Shown here: in pieces, positions 15,625 to 25,007 of the stretch
Position numbering within the stretch: position 1 is the first letter of the stretch
How the letters are laid out: each line of letters starts with the position of its first letter
Assembly (NCBI RefSeq): GCF_000688295.1
Contig: NZ_JHZF01000011.1
Coordinates: 434,001-498,000 of the forward strand
DNA length: 64,000 nt
DNA from: Pseudooceanicola nanhaiensis DSM 18065
GTDB lineage: Bacteria > Pseudomonadota > Alphaproteobacteria > Rhodobacterales > Rhodobacteraceae
Direction of reading: 5' to 3'
Made by a program: the position numbers and the translations under genes
Notes under the pieces: model-generated
Databases searched by the model: none
Told to the model about the DNA's origin: nothing
The model's input: the letters and a program-made list of their open reading frames with translations, nothing else

Positions 15625-17571
15625 TTACCGCTGGTCCGGCGCCTTCGCCTCCGCGACCAGCTCGGCCACGATCTCGTCCAGGCTCTGGACCTTCGTCTGC
15701 TTCTCGCCGAGCTTCCGGGTCGACACCGTCCGATCCTCGACCTCCTTCATGCCGCAGGCGAGGATGTAGGGCACCTTGCCGACCGAATGCTCGCGGACCT
15801 TGTAGTTGATCTTCTCGTTCCGCAGATCCGCCTCGGCCCGGATCCCCGCCGCCTTCAGCTTCTCGACCACCTCGACGCAATACGCGTCCGCATCCGACAC
15901 GATCGCCGCCACGACCACCTGCCGCGGCGCGAGCCAGAGCGGCAGCTTCCCGGCGTAGTTCTCGATCAGGATCCCGATGAAGCGCTCGAAGGAGCCCACC
16001 ACGGCGCGGTGCAGCATCACCGGACGATGCTTCTCGCCGTCCCGCCCGATGTAGCTCGCGTCCAGCCGCTCGGGCAGGTTCGGGTCGACCTGGAAGGTCC
16101 CGCACTGCCAGTCCCGGCCGATCGCGTCGGTCAGCACGAATTCGAGCTTGGGCCCGTAGAACGCGCCTTCGCCCTCGTTGATCGTGTAGTCGTAGCCCGC
16201 CGCCTTCGTCGCATTGCCGAGCGCGGCCTCCACGCGGTCCCATTCCTCTTCCGAGCCGATCCGCTTCTCGGGCCGGGTGGAGAGCTTCACCTTCCAGTCG
16301 GTGAAGCCGAGGTCGGCATAGATCCCCGCGAGGAATTCGATGAACTTCTGCGTCTCCGCCTCGATCTGGTCGTCCGAGCAGAAGATATGCGCGTCGTCCT
16401 GGGTAAAGCCGCGGACCCGCATGATCCCGTGCAGCGCGCCCGAAGGCTCGTAGCGCGCGCAGGAGCCGAACTCCGCCATCCGGAGCGGCAGGTCGCGATA
16501 GGACTTGAGGCCCTGGTTGAACACCTGCACGTGGCAGGGGCAGTTCATCGGCTTCAGCGCGTTGACCGTCTTCTCGCGGGCGTGCTCCTCGTCGACCTCG
16601 ACGATGAACATGTGCTCCTGGTAGTTCTCCCAGTGGCCCGAGGCCTCCCAGAGGTTGCGGTTGACGACCTGCGGCGTGTTCACCTCGACATAGCCGTCCG
16701 CGTCCTGCTTGCGGCGCATGTAATCCTGCAGCGTCGTGTAGATGCGCCAGCCGTTCGGGTGCCAGAAGATCTGGCCCGGGGCCTCTTCCTGCATGTGGAA
16801 GAGCTCCATCTCGCGGCCCAGGCGCCGGTGGTCACGCTTCGCGGCCTCCTCGAGCATCGTCAGGTGCGCCTTCAGCGCCTCGCGGTTCTTGAAGGCGACG
16901 CCGTAGATCCGCTGGAGCATCGGGCGCGAGCTGTCACCGAGCCAGTAGGCCCCCGCCACGTTCATCAGCTTGAAGGCATCCGCCGGCACCTGGCCCGTGT
17001 GCTGGAGGTGCGGCCCGCGGCAGAGGTCCTGCCAGTCGCCGTGCCAGTACATCCGGATCGGCTCGTCCCCGGGGATCCGGTCGAGCAGCTCGACCTTGTA
17101 GGGCTCGTTCGTGTCGATGTAGTGCTGGCGGACGCGGTCACGGTCCCAGACCTCGGTCTTCACCACGTCGCGGGCGTTGATGATCTCCTTCATCCGCGCC
17201 TCGATCGCGCCGAGGTCCTCGGGCGTGAAGGGCTCTGCCCGGTCGAAATCGTAGAACCAGCCGTGGTCGCGCACCGGGCCGATGGTGACCTTCACGTCGG
17301 GCCAGAGCTCCTGCACCGCCCGCGCCATGATATGCGCGAGGTCGTGGCGGATCAGTTCCAGCGCCGCTTCGTCGTCCTGCATCGTGTTGATGGCGATGGA
17401 GGCGTCTTCCTCGATCGGCCAGGCCAGGTCCCAGTGCGCGCCGTTCACCTGCGCGCTGATCGCCTTCTTGGCGAGGGACTTGGAAATGCCCTCGGCAATT
17501 TCGGCCGGAGTGATCCCGGCAGGGACCTCTTTCGTATTGCCATCGGGGAAGGTGAGGGAAATCTGGGACAT
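15625..17571 (-). CDS. thrS: Threonyl-tRNA synthetase
   Basis: 648-residue class II synthetase that charges tRNA-Thr and edits misacylated serine. In order: a TGS domain (about 1-65, [25 protein letters not shown]), the SAD editing domain with the [10 protein letters not shown] zinc/editing motif, the catalytic core with [10 protein letters not shown] (zinc cysteine), motif 2 ([30 protein letters not shown]), [10 protein letters not shown], and motif 3 ([19 protein letters not shown]). The anticodon-binding domain ([13 protein letters not shown]...) ends the protein. The ATG at 17571 is preceded by GAGGAGGAC; the frame open to 17601 has no ribosome site. It is monocistronic with its own terminator. 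Confidence 0.98.
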   Translation of the reverse strand: MSQISLTFPDGNTKEVPAGITPAEIAEGISKSLAKKAISAQVNGAHWDLAWPIEEDASIAINTMQDDEAALELIRHDLAHIMARAVQELWPDVKVTIGPVRDHGWFYDFDRAEPFTPEDLGAIEARMKEIINARDVVKTEVWDRDRVRQHYIDTNEPYKVELLDRIPGDEPIRMYWHGDWQDLCRGPHLQHTGQVPADAFKLMNVAGAYWLGDSSRPMLQRIYGVAFKNREALKAHLTMLEEAAKRDHRRLGREMELFHMQEEAPGQIFWHPNGWRIYTTLQDYMRRKQDADGYVEVNTPQVVNRNLWEASGHWENYQEHMFIVEVDEEHAREKTVNALKPMNCPCHVQVFNQGLKSYRDLPLRMAEFGSCARYEPSGALHGIMRVRGFTQDDAHIFCSDDQIEAETQKFIEFLAGIYADLGFTDWKVKLSTRPEKRIGSEEEWDRVEAALGNATKAAGYDYTINEGEGAFYGPKLEFVLTDAIGRDWQCGTFQVDPNLPERLDASYIGRDGEKHRPVMLHRAVVGSFERFIGILIENYAGKLPLWLAPRQVVVAAIVSDADAYCVEVVEKLKAAGIRAEADLRNEKINYKVREHSVGKVPYILACGMKEVEDRTVSTRKLGEKQTKVQSLDEIVAELVAEAKAPDQR

Positions 17572-17696
17572 GTCTGTCCTCCTCGTCGGTCTGGCGCCCA
17601 CGGAACGCCCGGTTGCGGGTTATGTTGCGGGCCCTAAGTGGTCCGTGGGGCGGGTCGTGTCAAGCGCCGGGGCCCGCGAACAGAAAAGGAAATCGC

Positions 17697-18974
17697 ATGA
17701 GCGTGACCCGGACGCCGGAGCCGGCGCAGGCAACGCAGGGGCTCTTCGCCCGTATCGCCGGAGAGGCGCCCGAAGACCGCGCCGAGGCGCGCAACGGCCT
17801 GCGGCACATCTGCTCTCTCTCGCTCACCAAGATCTCGGACGGGCTGATCGACCCGAAGCTGGTGCTGAGCTGGCTGCTCTCGGCCGTCGCCGCGCCCTCG
17901 GCGCTGGTCGGGCTGCTGGTGCCGATCCGCGAGGCGGGTGCGCTGCTGCCGCAGGTCTTCCTTGCGGACCGGGCCGAGCGGATGAAGCGCCGCAAGTGGA
18001 TGTGGGTCGCGGGCTCGGCGGTGCAGGGGGTGGCGGCCCTGGCCATCGCGCTTGCGGGCTGGCTGCTCGAGGGGCTGGCGGCGGGCCTTGCCATCTGCGG
18101 CGCGCTGGCGGTGCTGGCGCTGGCGCGGGCGGGGTGTTCGGTCAGCTACAAGGATGTGCTGGGCAAGACCGTGGGCGAAAGCCGGCGCGGCGCGGTGACG
18201 GGATTTGCCGGCTCCGCCGCCTCGCTGGGCGTGCTGGTCTTCGCGCTGCTGCTGGTCTCGGGGCTGATGGAGGCGAAGGCCCCGGTGCTGATCGCCATCG
18301 CGGTCGCGGGGCTGTTCTGGCTGGCGGCGGCGGCGATCTTCTCGACCATCGAGGAGGCGCCCAGCGAAGACCGCACCGGCGCCGACATGACCGCCTTCCG
18401 CGAGGTGCTGGCGGATGGCGGCCTGCGCCGGTTCATCCTGGTGCGCGGGCTGCTCGTCTCGACCGCGCTGGCGCCGCCCTATATCGTGCTCCTGGCGCAG
18501 GCGGGGGGCGACGCGCTGCTCGGCCAGCTGGGCGCGCTGGTGCTGGCCTCGGCCGCCGCCTCCTTCGTCAGCTCCTATGTCTGGGGGCGGCTCGCGGACC
18601 GCTCGTCCCGGATGGTTCTGGCGCTCTCCGGCGCGGCGGGGGCGGCGACGATGGCCGGGGCGCTGCTGCTGGCCTGGGCCGGGCTGATCGGTCAGCTCTG
18701 GGCCGGGCCCGCGGCGATCTTCGGGCTGATGGTGGCCTATCACGGGGTGCGGCAGGCGCGATCGGTCTGGCTTGTCGACTACGCGCCCGAGGCGCGCCGC
18801 GCCTCCTACACCGCGGTGGCCAATACCTCGATCGGGATCATCCTGCTGGCGGTCGGGGCCGGGGGCGGGGCGCTTTCGCTGGTCTCGCCCGCCGTGGCGG
18901 TCGCGGGCTTTGGCGCGCTGGCCCTGCTGGGCGGCCTTCTCGCGCTCGGGCTGCCGGAGGCCGAGGAGGGCTGA
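17697..18974 (+). CDS. Major facilitator superfamily transporter
   Basis: 425-residue membrane protein with about 12 hydrophobic helices and a cytoplasmic N-terminal segment (RIAGEAPEDRAEARNGLRHICSLSLTKISDGLIDPKLVLSWLLS). A short basic loop (RAERMKRRKWMWV) sits between helices 2 and 3, as in MFS carriers. The N-terminal motif NGLRHI...KISDGL...PKLVLSWL occurs in a Rhodobacterales MFS subgroup of unknown substrate. The start follows AAAAGGA. It diverges from thrS, and two alpha/beta hydrolases follow on the same strand after 51 and 118 bases, so a loose operon is possible. The substrate is unknown. Confidence 0.85.
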   Translation: MSVTRTPEPAQATQGLFARIAGEAPEDRAEARNGLRHICSLSLTKISDGLIDPKLVLSWLLSAVAAPSALVGLLVPIREAGALLPQVFLADRAERMKRRKWMWVAGSAVQGVAALAIALAGWLLEGLAAGLAICGALAVLALARAGCSVSYKDVLGKTVGESRRGAVTGFAGSAASLGVLVFALLLVSGLMEAKAPVLIAIAVAGLFWLAAAAIFSTIEEAPSEDRTGADMTAFREVLADGGLRRFILVRGLLVSTALAPPYIVLLAQAGGDALLGQLGALVLASAAASFVSSYVWGRLADRSSRMVLALSGAAGAATMAGALLLAWAGLIGQLWAGPAAIFGLMVAYHGVRQARSVWLVDYAPEARRASYTAVANTSIGIILLAVGAGGGALSLVSPAVAVAGFGALALLGGLLALGLPEAEEG

Positions 18975-19025
18975 CAATCCGGGCGCGGGGTGCCAAAAGA
19001 CCCGCGGCAAGACACGGAGGGACGC

Positions 19026-19778
19026 ATGGCGCAACCGGATTATCTCGACGCCGGTCACGGGCGGCGGATCGCCTTTCACCGGACCGAGGGCAAGGGGCCC
19101 ACGGTGGTCTTCCTGGGCGGGTTCAAATCCGACATGGAAGGGACCAAGGCGATCCACCTCGAGGCCTGGGCACGGGCGCGGGGACAGGCGTTCCTGCGCT
19201 TCGACTACACCGGGCACGGCCAGAGCTCGGGCGCCTTCACCGACGGCTGCATCGGCGATTGGGCCGCGGATGCCGAGACCATCCTGACCGAGGCCGTGGA
19301 CGGGCCGCTGCTGCTCGTCGGCTCCTCGATGGGCGGCTGGATCTCGCTGCTGATGACGAAGCGGCTGCCGGAGCGCATCGCGGGCCTCGTCACCATCGCC
19401 GCCGCGCCCGATTTCACCGAGGACAGCATGTGGGCCGGGTTCGACCAGGCGCAGCGGCTGGCGCTCGACATGGTGGACCAGGTCGCGCTGCCGTCGGAAT
19501 ACGGCGAGCCCTACATCATCACCCGGCGCCTGATCGAGGACGGCCGCGACCACCTCGTCCTGCGCGATCCGCTGCCGCTGCCGTTCCCGGTGCGCTTCCT
19601 GCAGGGCACCGCGGACGCGGATGTCACGCGCGAAACCGCGCTGCGCCTGCTCGACCGGGCCGAGGGGCCGGACATGCACCTGGAATTCGTGAAGGGCGCC
19701 GATCATCGGTTCTCGGACGGGGCCTGCCTCGCGATCCTGACGGACCGGATCGAGGAGGTCCTGGACCTCGTCGCATGA
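19026..19778 (+). CDS. Alpha/beta hydrolase, ABHD10-like thioesterase family
   Basis: 250-residue serine hydrolase. The nucleophile elbow is GSSMGG with S101, the oxyanion region is FLGGFKSDMEGTKA, and the catalytic histidine is in KGADHRFSD. The block GTKAIHLEAWARARGQAFLRFDYTGHGQSSG...GDW is strikingly like mammalian mitochondrial ABHD10, an S-depalmitoylase and glucuronide esterase, consistent with that family's alphaproteobacterial ancestry. A carboxylester or thioester substrate is likely, but unidentified. It is cytoplasmic, with no signal peptide. Confidence 0.85.
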   Translation: MAQPDYLDAGHGRRIAFHRTEGKGPTVVFLGGFKSDMEGTKAIHLEAWARARGQAFLRFDYTGHGQSSGAFTDGCIGDWAADAETILTEAVDGPLLLVGSSMGGWISLLMTKRLPERIAGLVTIAAAPDFTEDSMWAGFDQAQRLALDMVDQVALPSEYGEPYIITRRLIEDGRDHLVLRDPLPLPFPVRFLQGTADADVTRETALRLLDRAEGPDMHLEFVKGADHRFSDGACLAILTDRIEEVLDLVA

Positions 19779-19896
19779 GCGCAGGGCAGGGGCCGGCGCA
19801 TTTCCGCCCCTGCCGGGAGGGTCGGCTTGAATTCGCCGCCGATCCTGCCAATTTGCCGCGACCGCGCAGGGGACAGGCGCGGACAGGAGGCAGTGC

Positions 19897-20604
19897 ATGG
19901 GCGAACCGCTGGTGCTGATACCGGGCATGGCGTGCGACGCGCGCCTGTTCGAGACCCAGATCCGGGCGCTCGGGCGCGACCGGGCGATCACCATCGCCCT
20001 GCCCACGCTCGGCGAGCGGATCGAGGAGATCGCCTCGGAACTCCTGTCGCAGCTGCCGCCGAAATTCGCCCTGCTGGGGCACGACTTCGGCGCCGTCGTC
20101 GCGATGGAGATCCTGCGGCGCGCCCCGGAGCGGGTGCTGCGCGTGGCGCTGGTCTCGTGCTCTCCGCTGGCCGACACCCCGCAACAGGCGGCCGACCGGG
20201 AGCCGCTGCTGGTCAAGCTGCGCGCCGGGCGGACCGAGGACGCGCTGCGCGCGCTGATGCCGGTGGAGCACATCGGGCCGGGCCCCGACCGGCTGGCGAT
20301 CCTGAACCGCTTCCTGGCCATGGGGCTCGATCTGGGGCCGGAGCTGCTCTCGCGCCAGATCCGCGCCCTCCAGCGCCGCCGCGACCAGCAGGCGACGCTG
20401 CACAAGGTGAAGGCGTCCACGCTGATCCTGTGCGGTGAAGAGGACGGGCTGACCCCGCCGAAACGGCACGAATTCATGGCCGAGCTGATGCCGAATTCCC
20501 GCCTCGACGTGCTGCCCGGGGCCGGGCACCTTCTGCCGATCGAGGCGCCCGAGGCGATGACCGAGGCGGTGCGAGGCTGGCTGAAGGGCAGCGCGGCGCG
20601 CTAG
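19897..20604 (+). CDS. Alpha/beta hydrolase with aspartate at the nucleophile elbow
   Basis: 235-residue alpha/beta hydrolase with strand order IPGMACDARLFETQ, LLGHDFGAVVAMEIL, LILCGEEDGLTPP and GAGHLLPIEAPEAM. The nucleophile elbow reads G61-H-D63-F-G65: aspartate replaces the usual serine, as in epoxide hydrolases and haloalkane/haloacetate dehalogenases (GHDxG). The acid (ED) and histidine (GAGH) are in place, so the protein is likely an active hydrolase of that chemistry rather than an esterase. The start at 19897 follows GGAGGCAG. No pathway is evident from neighbours. Confidence 0.82.
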   Translation: MGEPLVLIPGMACDARLFETQIRALGRDRAITIALPTLGERIEEIASELLSQLPPKFALLGHDFGAVVAMEILRRAPERVLRVALVSCSPLADTPQQAADREPLLVKLRAGRTEDALRALMPVEHIGPGPDRLAILNRFLAMGLDLGPELLSRQIRALQRRRDQQATLHKVKASTLILCGEEDGLTPPKRHEFMAELMPNSRLDVLPGAGHLLPIEAPEAMTEAVRGWLKGSAAR

Positions 20605-20614
20605 GCGGGCGCGG

Positions 20615-21307
20615 TCAGTCGCGGACCGGGAAGAGCTGCTGCGCGATGCCCGCGAAGATCAGGTAGACCGAGGTCACGATCAGCCCCCAATGCGCCCAGA
20701 GCTCCGGGTGGAAGTCGAACCATGCCGCCCAGCCCGCGAAGCCCGTCCAGACCAGCGCCACCGGCAGCGACAGCGCGCGCCAGCGCTCCGTCCGCACGGG
20801 GTGGATGAACTTCAGCGGCAGGAACATCGCGATGGCCAGCAGCGTGACGAGGATCAGGATGACCCAGAAATCCGGCTTCAGCGCGAAAAGCACCAGCACC
20901 ACCATGTTCCAGCATCCGGGGAAGCCCGAGAAGGAATTGTCCTTCGTCTTCATCCGGGTGTCGGCGAAGTAGACCACCGAGGCATAGGTGATCACGATGA
21001 TCGCGAACCACCCCGTCCAGCCCGACAGCAGGTCCGACCGGAAAAGCGCATAGGCCGGGATGAAGACATAGGTCAGGTAGTCGATGATGAGGTCCATCAG
21101 GACCCCGTCGAATTCCGGCGCGTTCTCCTTCACCGCGTATCTCCGCGCCAGCGGCCCGTCGATCCCGTCGACGAAGAAGGCCACGACGAGCCACAGGAAC
21201 ATCAGGTCCCATTTCTCGTCCACCGCCGCGAGCATGGCGAGCATGGCGAAGACGGCGCCGGTGGCGGTGAGGAGATGGACGGCGAGGGCCTTGGCGCGAG
21301 TGCTCAT
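20615..21307 (-). CDS. pcs: Phosphatidylcholine synthase (CDP-alcohol phosphatidyltransferase)
   Basis: 230-residue inner-membrane enzyme condensing choline with CDP-diacylglycerol to form phosphatidylcholine. The CDP-alcohol motif is complete: D47, D50-G51, A54-R55, G68, D72 and D76 (DGIDGPLARR...FDGVLMDLIID). The following DYLTYVFIPAYALFRSDLL and DNSFSGFPGCWNMVV are specific to the bacterial Pcs group. There are about eight hydrophobic helices. The start at 21307 gives the usual N-terminus; the frame open to 21691 runs through xerC. Pcs is common in alphaproteobacteria that live with or near eukaryotes. Confidence 0.92.
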   Translation of the reverse strand: MSTRAKALAVHLLTATGAVFAMLAMLAAVDEKWDLMFLWLVVAFFVDGIDGPLARRYAVKENAPEFDGVLMDLIIDYLTYVFIPAYALFRSDLLSGWTGWFAIIVITYASVVYFADTRMKTKDNSFSGFPGCWNMVVLVLFALKPDFWVILILVTLLAIAMFLPLKFIHPVRTERWRALSLPVALVWTGFAGWAAWFDFHPELWAHWGLIVTSVYLIFAGIAQQLFPVRD

Positions 21308-21390
21308 GGGCCCCTGATGCCGGAAAAAGCGGCCCCGATCAATGCGCCGCGTCACGGGCCCGTATCGGCGCGAGGGATCGGGCGCCGCGA

Positions 21391-22311
21391 TCAGGCGCGC
21401 GGATGCGAGGCCGCGTAGACCTCCATCAGCCGCGCGGTGTCGACGGCGGTGTAGGCCTGCGTGGTGGAGAGGCTGGCATGGCCGAGCAGCTCCTGGATCG
21501 CGCGCAGGTCCCCGCCGGCGTTCAGCAGGTGCGTGGCGAAGGAATGCCTGAGCGCATGCGGCGTGGCCGAGGCCGGCAGGCCCAGCTGGTTGCGCGCCGC
21601 TTCCATCGTCTTCTGGATCGTCCGGGCCGAGAGCGGCTTCGCCCGAACCGAGCGGAAGACCGGATCGCCGCGCTCGCAGGGGTAGGGGCAAAGCGCGAGA
21701 TAGGCCTCGACCGCCTCGCGCGCGGGACGGATCAGCGGCACCACGCGTTCCTTGCCGCCCTTGCCGGTGATCCGGAGCGTGCCGCCGAGCGGCAGGTCGG
21801 CCCCGGTCAGCGACAGCGCCTCCGAGATCCGCAGCCCGCAGCCGTAGAGCAGCGTCAGCACCGCCACGTCGCGGGCCTGCACCCAGGGCTCGGTCGATTG
21901 CAGCGCCATCGTCTCGATCATGCGGATCGCGGCATCCTCGGGCAGGGGGCGCGGCAGCTTGCGCTGGTATTTCGGCGCGCGGGCCGACAGCACGGCGGTC
22001 GGATCGAACCCCTCGCGTTCGGCCAGCCAGCGGTAGAAGCTCTTGACCGCGGAAAGCTTGCGCGCGAGCGAGCGGGCGCCGACCCCGTGCCCGCGGGTAT
22101 GCGCCATCCAGGCCCGCATGTCGGTGACGCCCACCTCCTTCAGCGGCCCCAGCCCCTGCGCCGCGCCCTTGTGCGCACCCATGAACGACAGGAAATCGGC
22201 GAGGTCGCGGGAATAGGCGGTGACGGTGTTCTCGCTCGCCGCCTTGAGCGCGCGCTCATGCTCGAGAAACCCCTGCAGGGCGTCGCGGGCGGCGGGCGAG
22301 ATCAGGCTCAT
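21391..22311 (-). CDS. xerC: Tyrosine recombinase XerC
   Basis: 306-residue site-specific recombinase resolving chromosome dimers at dif together with XerD. The N-terminal SAM-like core-binding domain (about 10-105) precedes the catalytic domain. The active-site set is complete: R161 (CGLRISE), K184 (ITGKGGKER), H252 and R255 (PHALRHSFATH), H278 (LGHASLSTT) and nucleophile Y287. Its ATG overlaps the DUF484 stop (ATGA), the same DUF484-xerC order found in many proteobacteria. It is a housekeeping recombinase, not evidence of a mobile element. Confidence 0.94.
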   Translation of the reverse strand: MSLISPAARDALQGFLEHERALKAASENTVTAYSRDLADFLSFMGAHKGAAQGLGPLKEVGVTDMRAWMAHTRGHGVGARSLARKLSAVKSFYRWLAEREGFDPTAVLSARAPKYQRKLPRPLPEDAAIRMIETMALQSTEPWVQARDVAVLTLLYGCGLRISEALSLTGADLPLGGTLRITGKGGKERVVPLIRPAREAVEAYLALCPYPCERGDPVFRSVRAKPLSARTIQKTMEAARNQLGLPASATPHALRHSFATHLLNAGGDLRAIQELLGHASLSTTQAYTAVDTARLMEVYAASHPRA

Positions 22312-23012
22312 TGCAGCCAGCGGCGCATCGTGCGCTCGAAGGAGCCGGCGAAGAAGGACAGAAGGTCGGTCCCCTGCTGCGGCGTGAAGAGATGCGGATC
22401 CTCCGATCCCAGCACCAGCATGCCGGGCATGCGGCCGGGTCCGAAGTCGAGCCGCAGGCAGGCCTCGGAGCGGACCCATTCGGCGTTGCTGCCATAGACC
22501 TCGGTCGTGCCCCGGCTGACCTGGCGCAGCACGATCTGCCGCGCCGGCGCGTTGCGCTCGCGTTCGGCATAGGCCGAGACGAATCCCGGCGGGACCACCC
22601 GCAGCACCTGGCCGAGGCGACGGACGGTCGGATCCTCGTCCTCCTGCTGGGTCTCGAGCACCAGGTGGGCGAAGTCGACGCCGAGGATCTCGGCCACCTC
22701 GCCGCCGAGATCGCGCAGGAAGGTCTCGAAATCCATCGGGTCGAGCATCCGGAGCACCGCGCGGTGCACCTGGTTCATCCCGGCGAGGTTCTCGTAGGCC
22801 GCCGCGATCACCGACCGGTGCGTGTCCTCGAGCCGGTCGAGCCGCGCCTCCAGCCGCTCCATCGCAATGCCGCGCAGGTCGACCACGTTGGCGCCCATGC
22901 TGCGTTCGTTGGCGGCCACGAGGGCGCGCATCAGGTCGTGATCGTTCAGGATGACATCGGGCTGCTCGATGATCCGCTCGCGCAGATCACCCTCGATCTT
23001 CGGTGTGTTCAT
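22308..23012 (-). CDS. DUF484-family protein
   Basis: 234-residue GAF-like DUF484 protein. The N-terminus (LRERIIEQPDVILNDHDLMRALVAANE) is the classic family start. It is followed by a coiled-coil stretch (MERLEARLDRLEDTHRSVIAAAYEN) and a GAF-like beta domain (LGVDFAHLVLET...MPGMLVLGSEDPHLFTPQQGTDLLSFFAGSFER). DUF484 genes sit immediately upstream of xerC across proteobacteria, but their biochemical role is not established. It overlaps xerC by four bases. The gene diverges from galB across 241 bases in which I see no clear promoter. Confidence 0.88.
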   Translation of the reverse strand: MNTPKIEGDLRERIIEQPDVILNDHDLMRALVAANERSMGANVVDLRGIAMERLEARLDRLEDTHRSVIAAAYENLAGMNQVHRAVLRMLDPMDFETFLRDLGGEVAEILGVDFAHLVLETQQEDEDPTVRRLGQVLRVVPPGFVSAYAERERNAPARQIVLRQVSRGTTEVYGSNAEWVRSEACLRLDFGPGRMPGMLVLGSEDPHLFTPQQGTDLLSFFAGSFERTMRRWLQ

Positions 23013-23253
23013 TGCCTGCCTGCTCTTGTTTTGCCGGCACCGTAACAAAGCCCCGCGGCAAGATCCCGGCAAAATCGGGGCGCGCGGGCGGGTCCGGGCG
23101 AAGTGTTGCCTCCGGGTCCTCCCCGGATGAGGCGAGGGGCCGGGGGCGGCCCGGCGGTATAGCCGCAGCTTATGGGCGGGGCCGGGTTTTGGAATTGCCG
23201 GGGCTGGCCTGCCCGTGACAGGCTCCGCGGCGGGACGACAGGAGGAGGGACCC

Positions 23254-23985
23254 ATGGCCGACAGGACCGCGCTCGTCATTTCCGCCCATGCCGCCGATTT
23301 CGTCTGGCGCTGCGGCGGCGCCATCGCGCTGCATGCCGAGAAGGGCTATGACGTCACCGTCCTCTGCCTGTCCTTCGGCGAACGCGGCGAGAGCGCGAAG
23401 CTCTGGAAGCAGGCGGGCATGACGCTCGACAAGGTGAAGGATGCCCGCCGGAGAGAGGCCGAGGCGGCCGGCGCGGCGCTCGGCGTGCACGACCTCGTCT
23501 GCCTCGACATGGGGGATTACCCGCTCGATTTCAGCCGCGAGAACAAGGAGCGGATCGTCGACGTCATCCGCAAGGTCCAGCCCGCCTTCATGCTGAGCCA
23601 TTCGAAATACGACCCCTACAATACGGACCACATGTACACGACGCAGGTGGCGCTGGAGTGCCGGATGATCGCGCAGGCCTGGGGGCACAACCCCGGCGAG
23701 ACGGTGCTCGGCGCGCCGCAGCTCTACCTCTTCGAGCCGCACCAGACCGAGCAGATGGGCTGGAAACCGGATACCTTCCTCGACATCACGCCGGTGTGGG
23801 ACCGCAAGCGCGCGGCGATCGAATGCATGCAGGGGCAGGAACATCTCTGGGAATATTACACCCGCGTCGCGCAGCAGCGGGCGAACCATTTCAAACGCAA
23901 CTCCGGCGGCCAGTCCGGCGGGCGCGACTGCAAATATGCGGAGGGCTTCGAGTCGGTCTTCCCGCGCACCGTGGACGAGCTGTGA
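23254..23985 (+). CDS. galB: 4-oxalomesaconate hydratase (PIG-L/LmbE-like, GalB type)
   Basis: 243-residue zinc-dependent PIG-L fold protein. The sequence ALVISAHAADFVWRCGGAIALHAEKGYDVTVLCLSFGERGES matches, as I recall it, GalB of Pseudomonas putida, which hydrates 4-oxalomesaconate to 4-carboxy-4-hydroxy-2-oxoadipate in gallate breakdown. Metal-site residues are in SAHAAD and LSHSKYDPYNTDHMYT. It is the first gene of a plus-strand cluster with an extradiol dioxygenase, an RraA-type aldolase and a PrpF-type tautomerase, which supports the pathway call. GGAGGAGGG precedes the start. Confidence 0.87.
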   Translation: MADRTALVISAHAADFVWRCGGAIALHAEKGYDVTVLCLSFGERGESAKLWKQAGMTLDKVKDARRREAEAAGAALGVHDLVCLDMGDYPLDFSRENKERIVDVIRKVQPAFMLSHSKYDPYNTDHMYTTQVALECRMIAQAWGHNPGETVLGAPQLYLFEPHQTEQMGWKPDTFLDITPVWDRKRAAIECMQGQEHLWEYYTRVAQQRANHFKRNSGGQSGGRDCKYAEGFESVFPRTVDEL

Positions 23986-23995
23986 GGGGGCAGGG

Positions 23996-24961
23996 ATGAA
24001 CGCTCCGACGAACCCGAGCTTCGACGTGGCCCACCTGGGGCATGTGGAGATCTTCACCGACCGCTTCGAGGAGAGCCTCGATTTCTTCACCCGGGTCTAC
24101 GGGCTGAAATGCTCCGCGCAGGAGGGTGACAGCGCCTATCTCCGGGCCTGGGACGATTACGAGTTCCATTCGATGAAGCTCACCCGTGCCGAGCGGACGG
24201 GGATCGGGCACGTGGGCTATCGCGTCGCCTCGCCGGAGGCGCTCGAGCGGCGGGTGGCGGCGATCGAGGCGAGCCGGTTCAAGAGCCTCGGCTGGGTCGA
24301 TGGCGACAGGGGGCACGGGCGGGCCTACCGGTTCGAGGACCCGTTCGGGCATGTGTTCGAGCTCTACTGGGAGACCGTGCGCTACGAGGCGCCCGAGGCG
24401 GACCGTTCGGCGCTGAAGAACCTCGCGAGCCGCTTCACCGGGAACGGGGTGAACACCCGGCGGATCGACCATGTGAACCTGCTGGGCGAGGACGTGTCGG
24501 AATTCCGGGATTTCGCGGAGGTCTGCCTCGGATCCCGGGTGACGGAATACATCCAGCTCGACAACGGCCGGCTCGGCGGCGTGTGGTTCTCGGTCAACAA
24601 CAAGACCTATGATCTGGTCTGCACGGAGGAGCGCGGGAAGGGGCACGGGCGGCTGCATCACGTGACCTACGCGACGGACACGCGGGAGGACATCCTGAAG
24701 GCCGCGGACATCTATCTGGAAAACGGGGTCTTCATCGAGACCGGGCCGCACAAGCACGCGATCCAGGGGTCGTTCTTCCTCTATGCCTGGGAACCCGCGG
24801 GCAACCGGGTGGAGCTCGCGAATGCGGGCGCGCGGCTCATCCTCGCGCCGGACTGGGAGCCGGTCTGCTGGACGGAAGCCGACCGGAAGAAGGGGCAGGC
24901 CTGGGGGCTGAAGACGATCCCGACGTTCCACACGCACGGGACGCCGCCGGTGGAGGAGTAG
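23996..24961 (+). CDS. VOC-superfamily (type I) extradiol dioxygenase
   Basis: 321-residue protein with two VOC modules, as in catechol 2,3-dioxygenases. Iron ligands are in the C-terminal module: H159 (RRIDHVNLL), H221/H222 (LHHVTY) and E273 (NRVEL). The N-terminal module ([24 protein letters not shown]) is the structural repeat. The enzyme should cleave an aromatic diol next to the hydroxyls using Fe(II) and O2. It sits 10 bases after galB, whose substrate is normally made by an unrelated type II gallate dioxygenase, so this enzyme may fill that step or feed a related ring-cleavage acid. The substrate is not predictable by reading. Confidence 0.83.
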   Translation: MNAPTNPSFDVAHLGHVEIFTDRFEESLDFFTRVYGLKCSAQEGDSAYLRAWDDYEFHSMKLTRAERTGIGHVGYRVASPEALERRVAAIEASRFKSLGWVDGDRGHGRAYRFEDPFGHVFELYWETVRYEAPEADRSALKNLASRFTGNGVNTRRIDHVNLLGEDVSEFRDFAEVCLGSRVTEYIQLDNGRLGGVWFSVNNKTYDLVCTEERGKGHGRLHHVTYATDTREDILKAADIYLENGVFIETGPHKHAIQGSFFLYAWEPAGNRVELANAGARLILAPDWEPVCWTEADRKKGQAWGLKTIPTFHTHGTPPVEE

Positions 24962-25007
24962 GGCACAATCACGTCAGGATGAGGCGGGGACCCGTCCACC
25001 TGTCGCC

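Noticed and set aside
17634-20477. Very long minus-strand open frame (947 codons) opposite the MFS and hydrolase genes
   Set aside because: It has no domain character, is full of Arg/Gly/Pro-rich low-complexity sequence and mirrors genes with clear family motifs on the other strand. Scarcity of stop codons in high-GC DNA explains it.
21391-22311. Tyrosine recombinase as evidence for an integrated element
   Set aside because: It is XerC in its usual place after DUF484; no attachment-site repeats or cargo genes are near.
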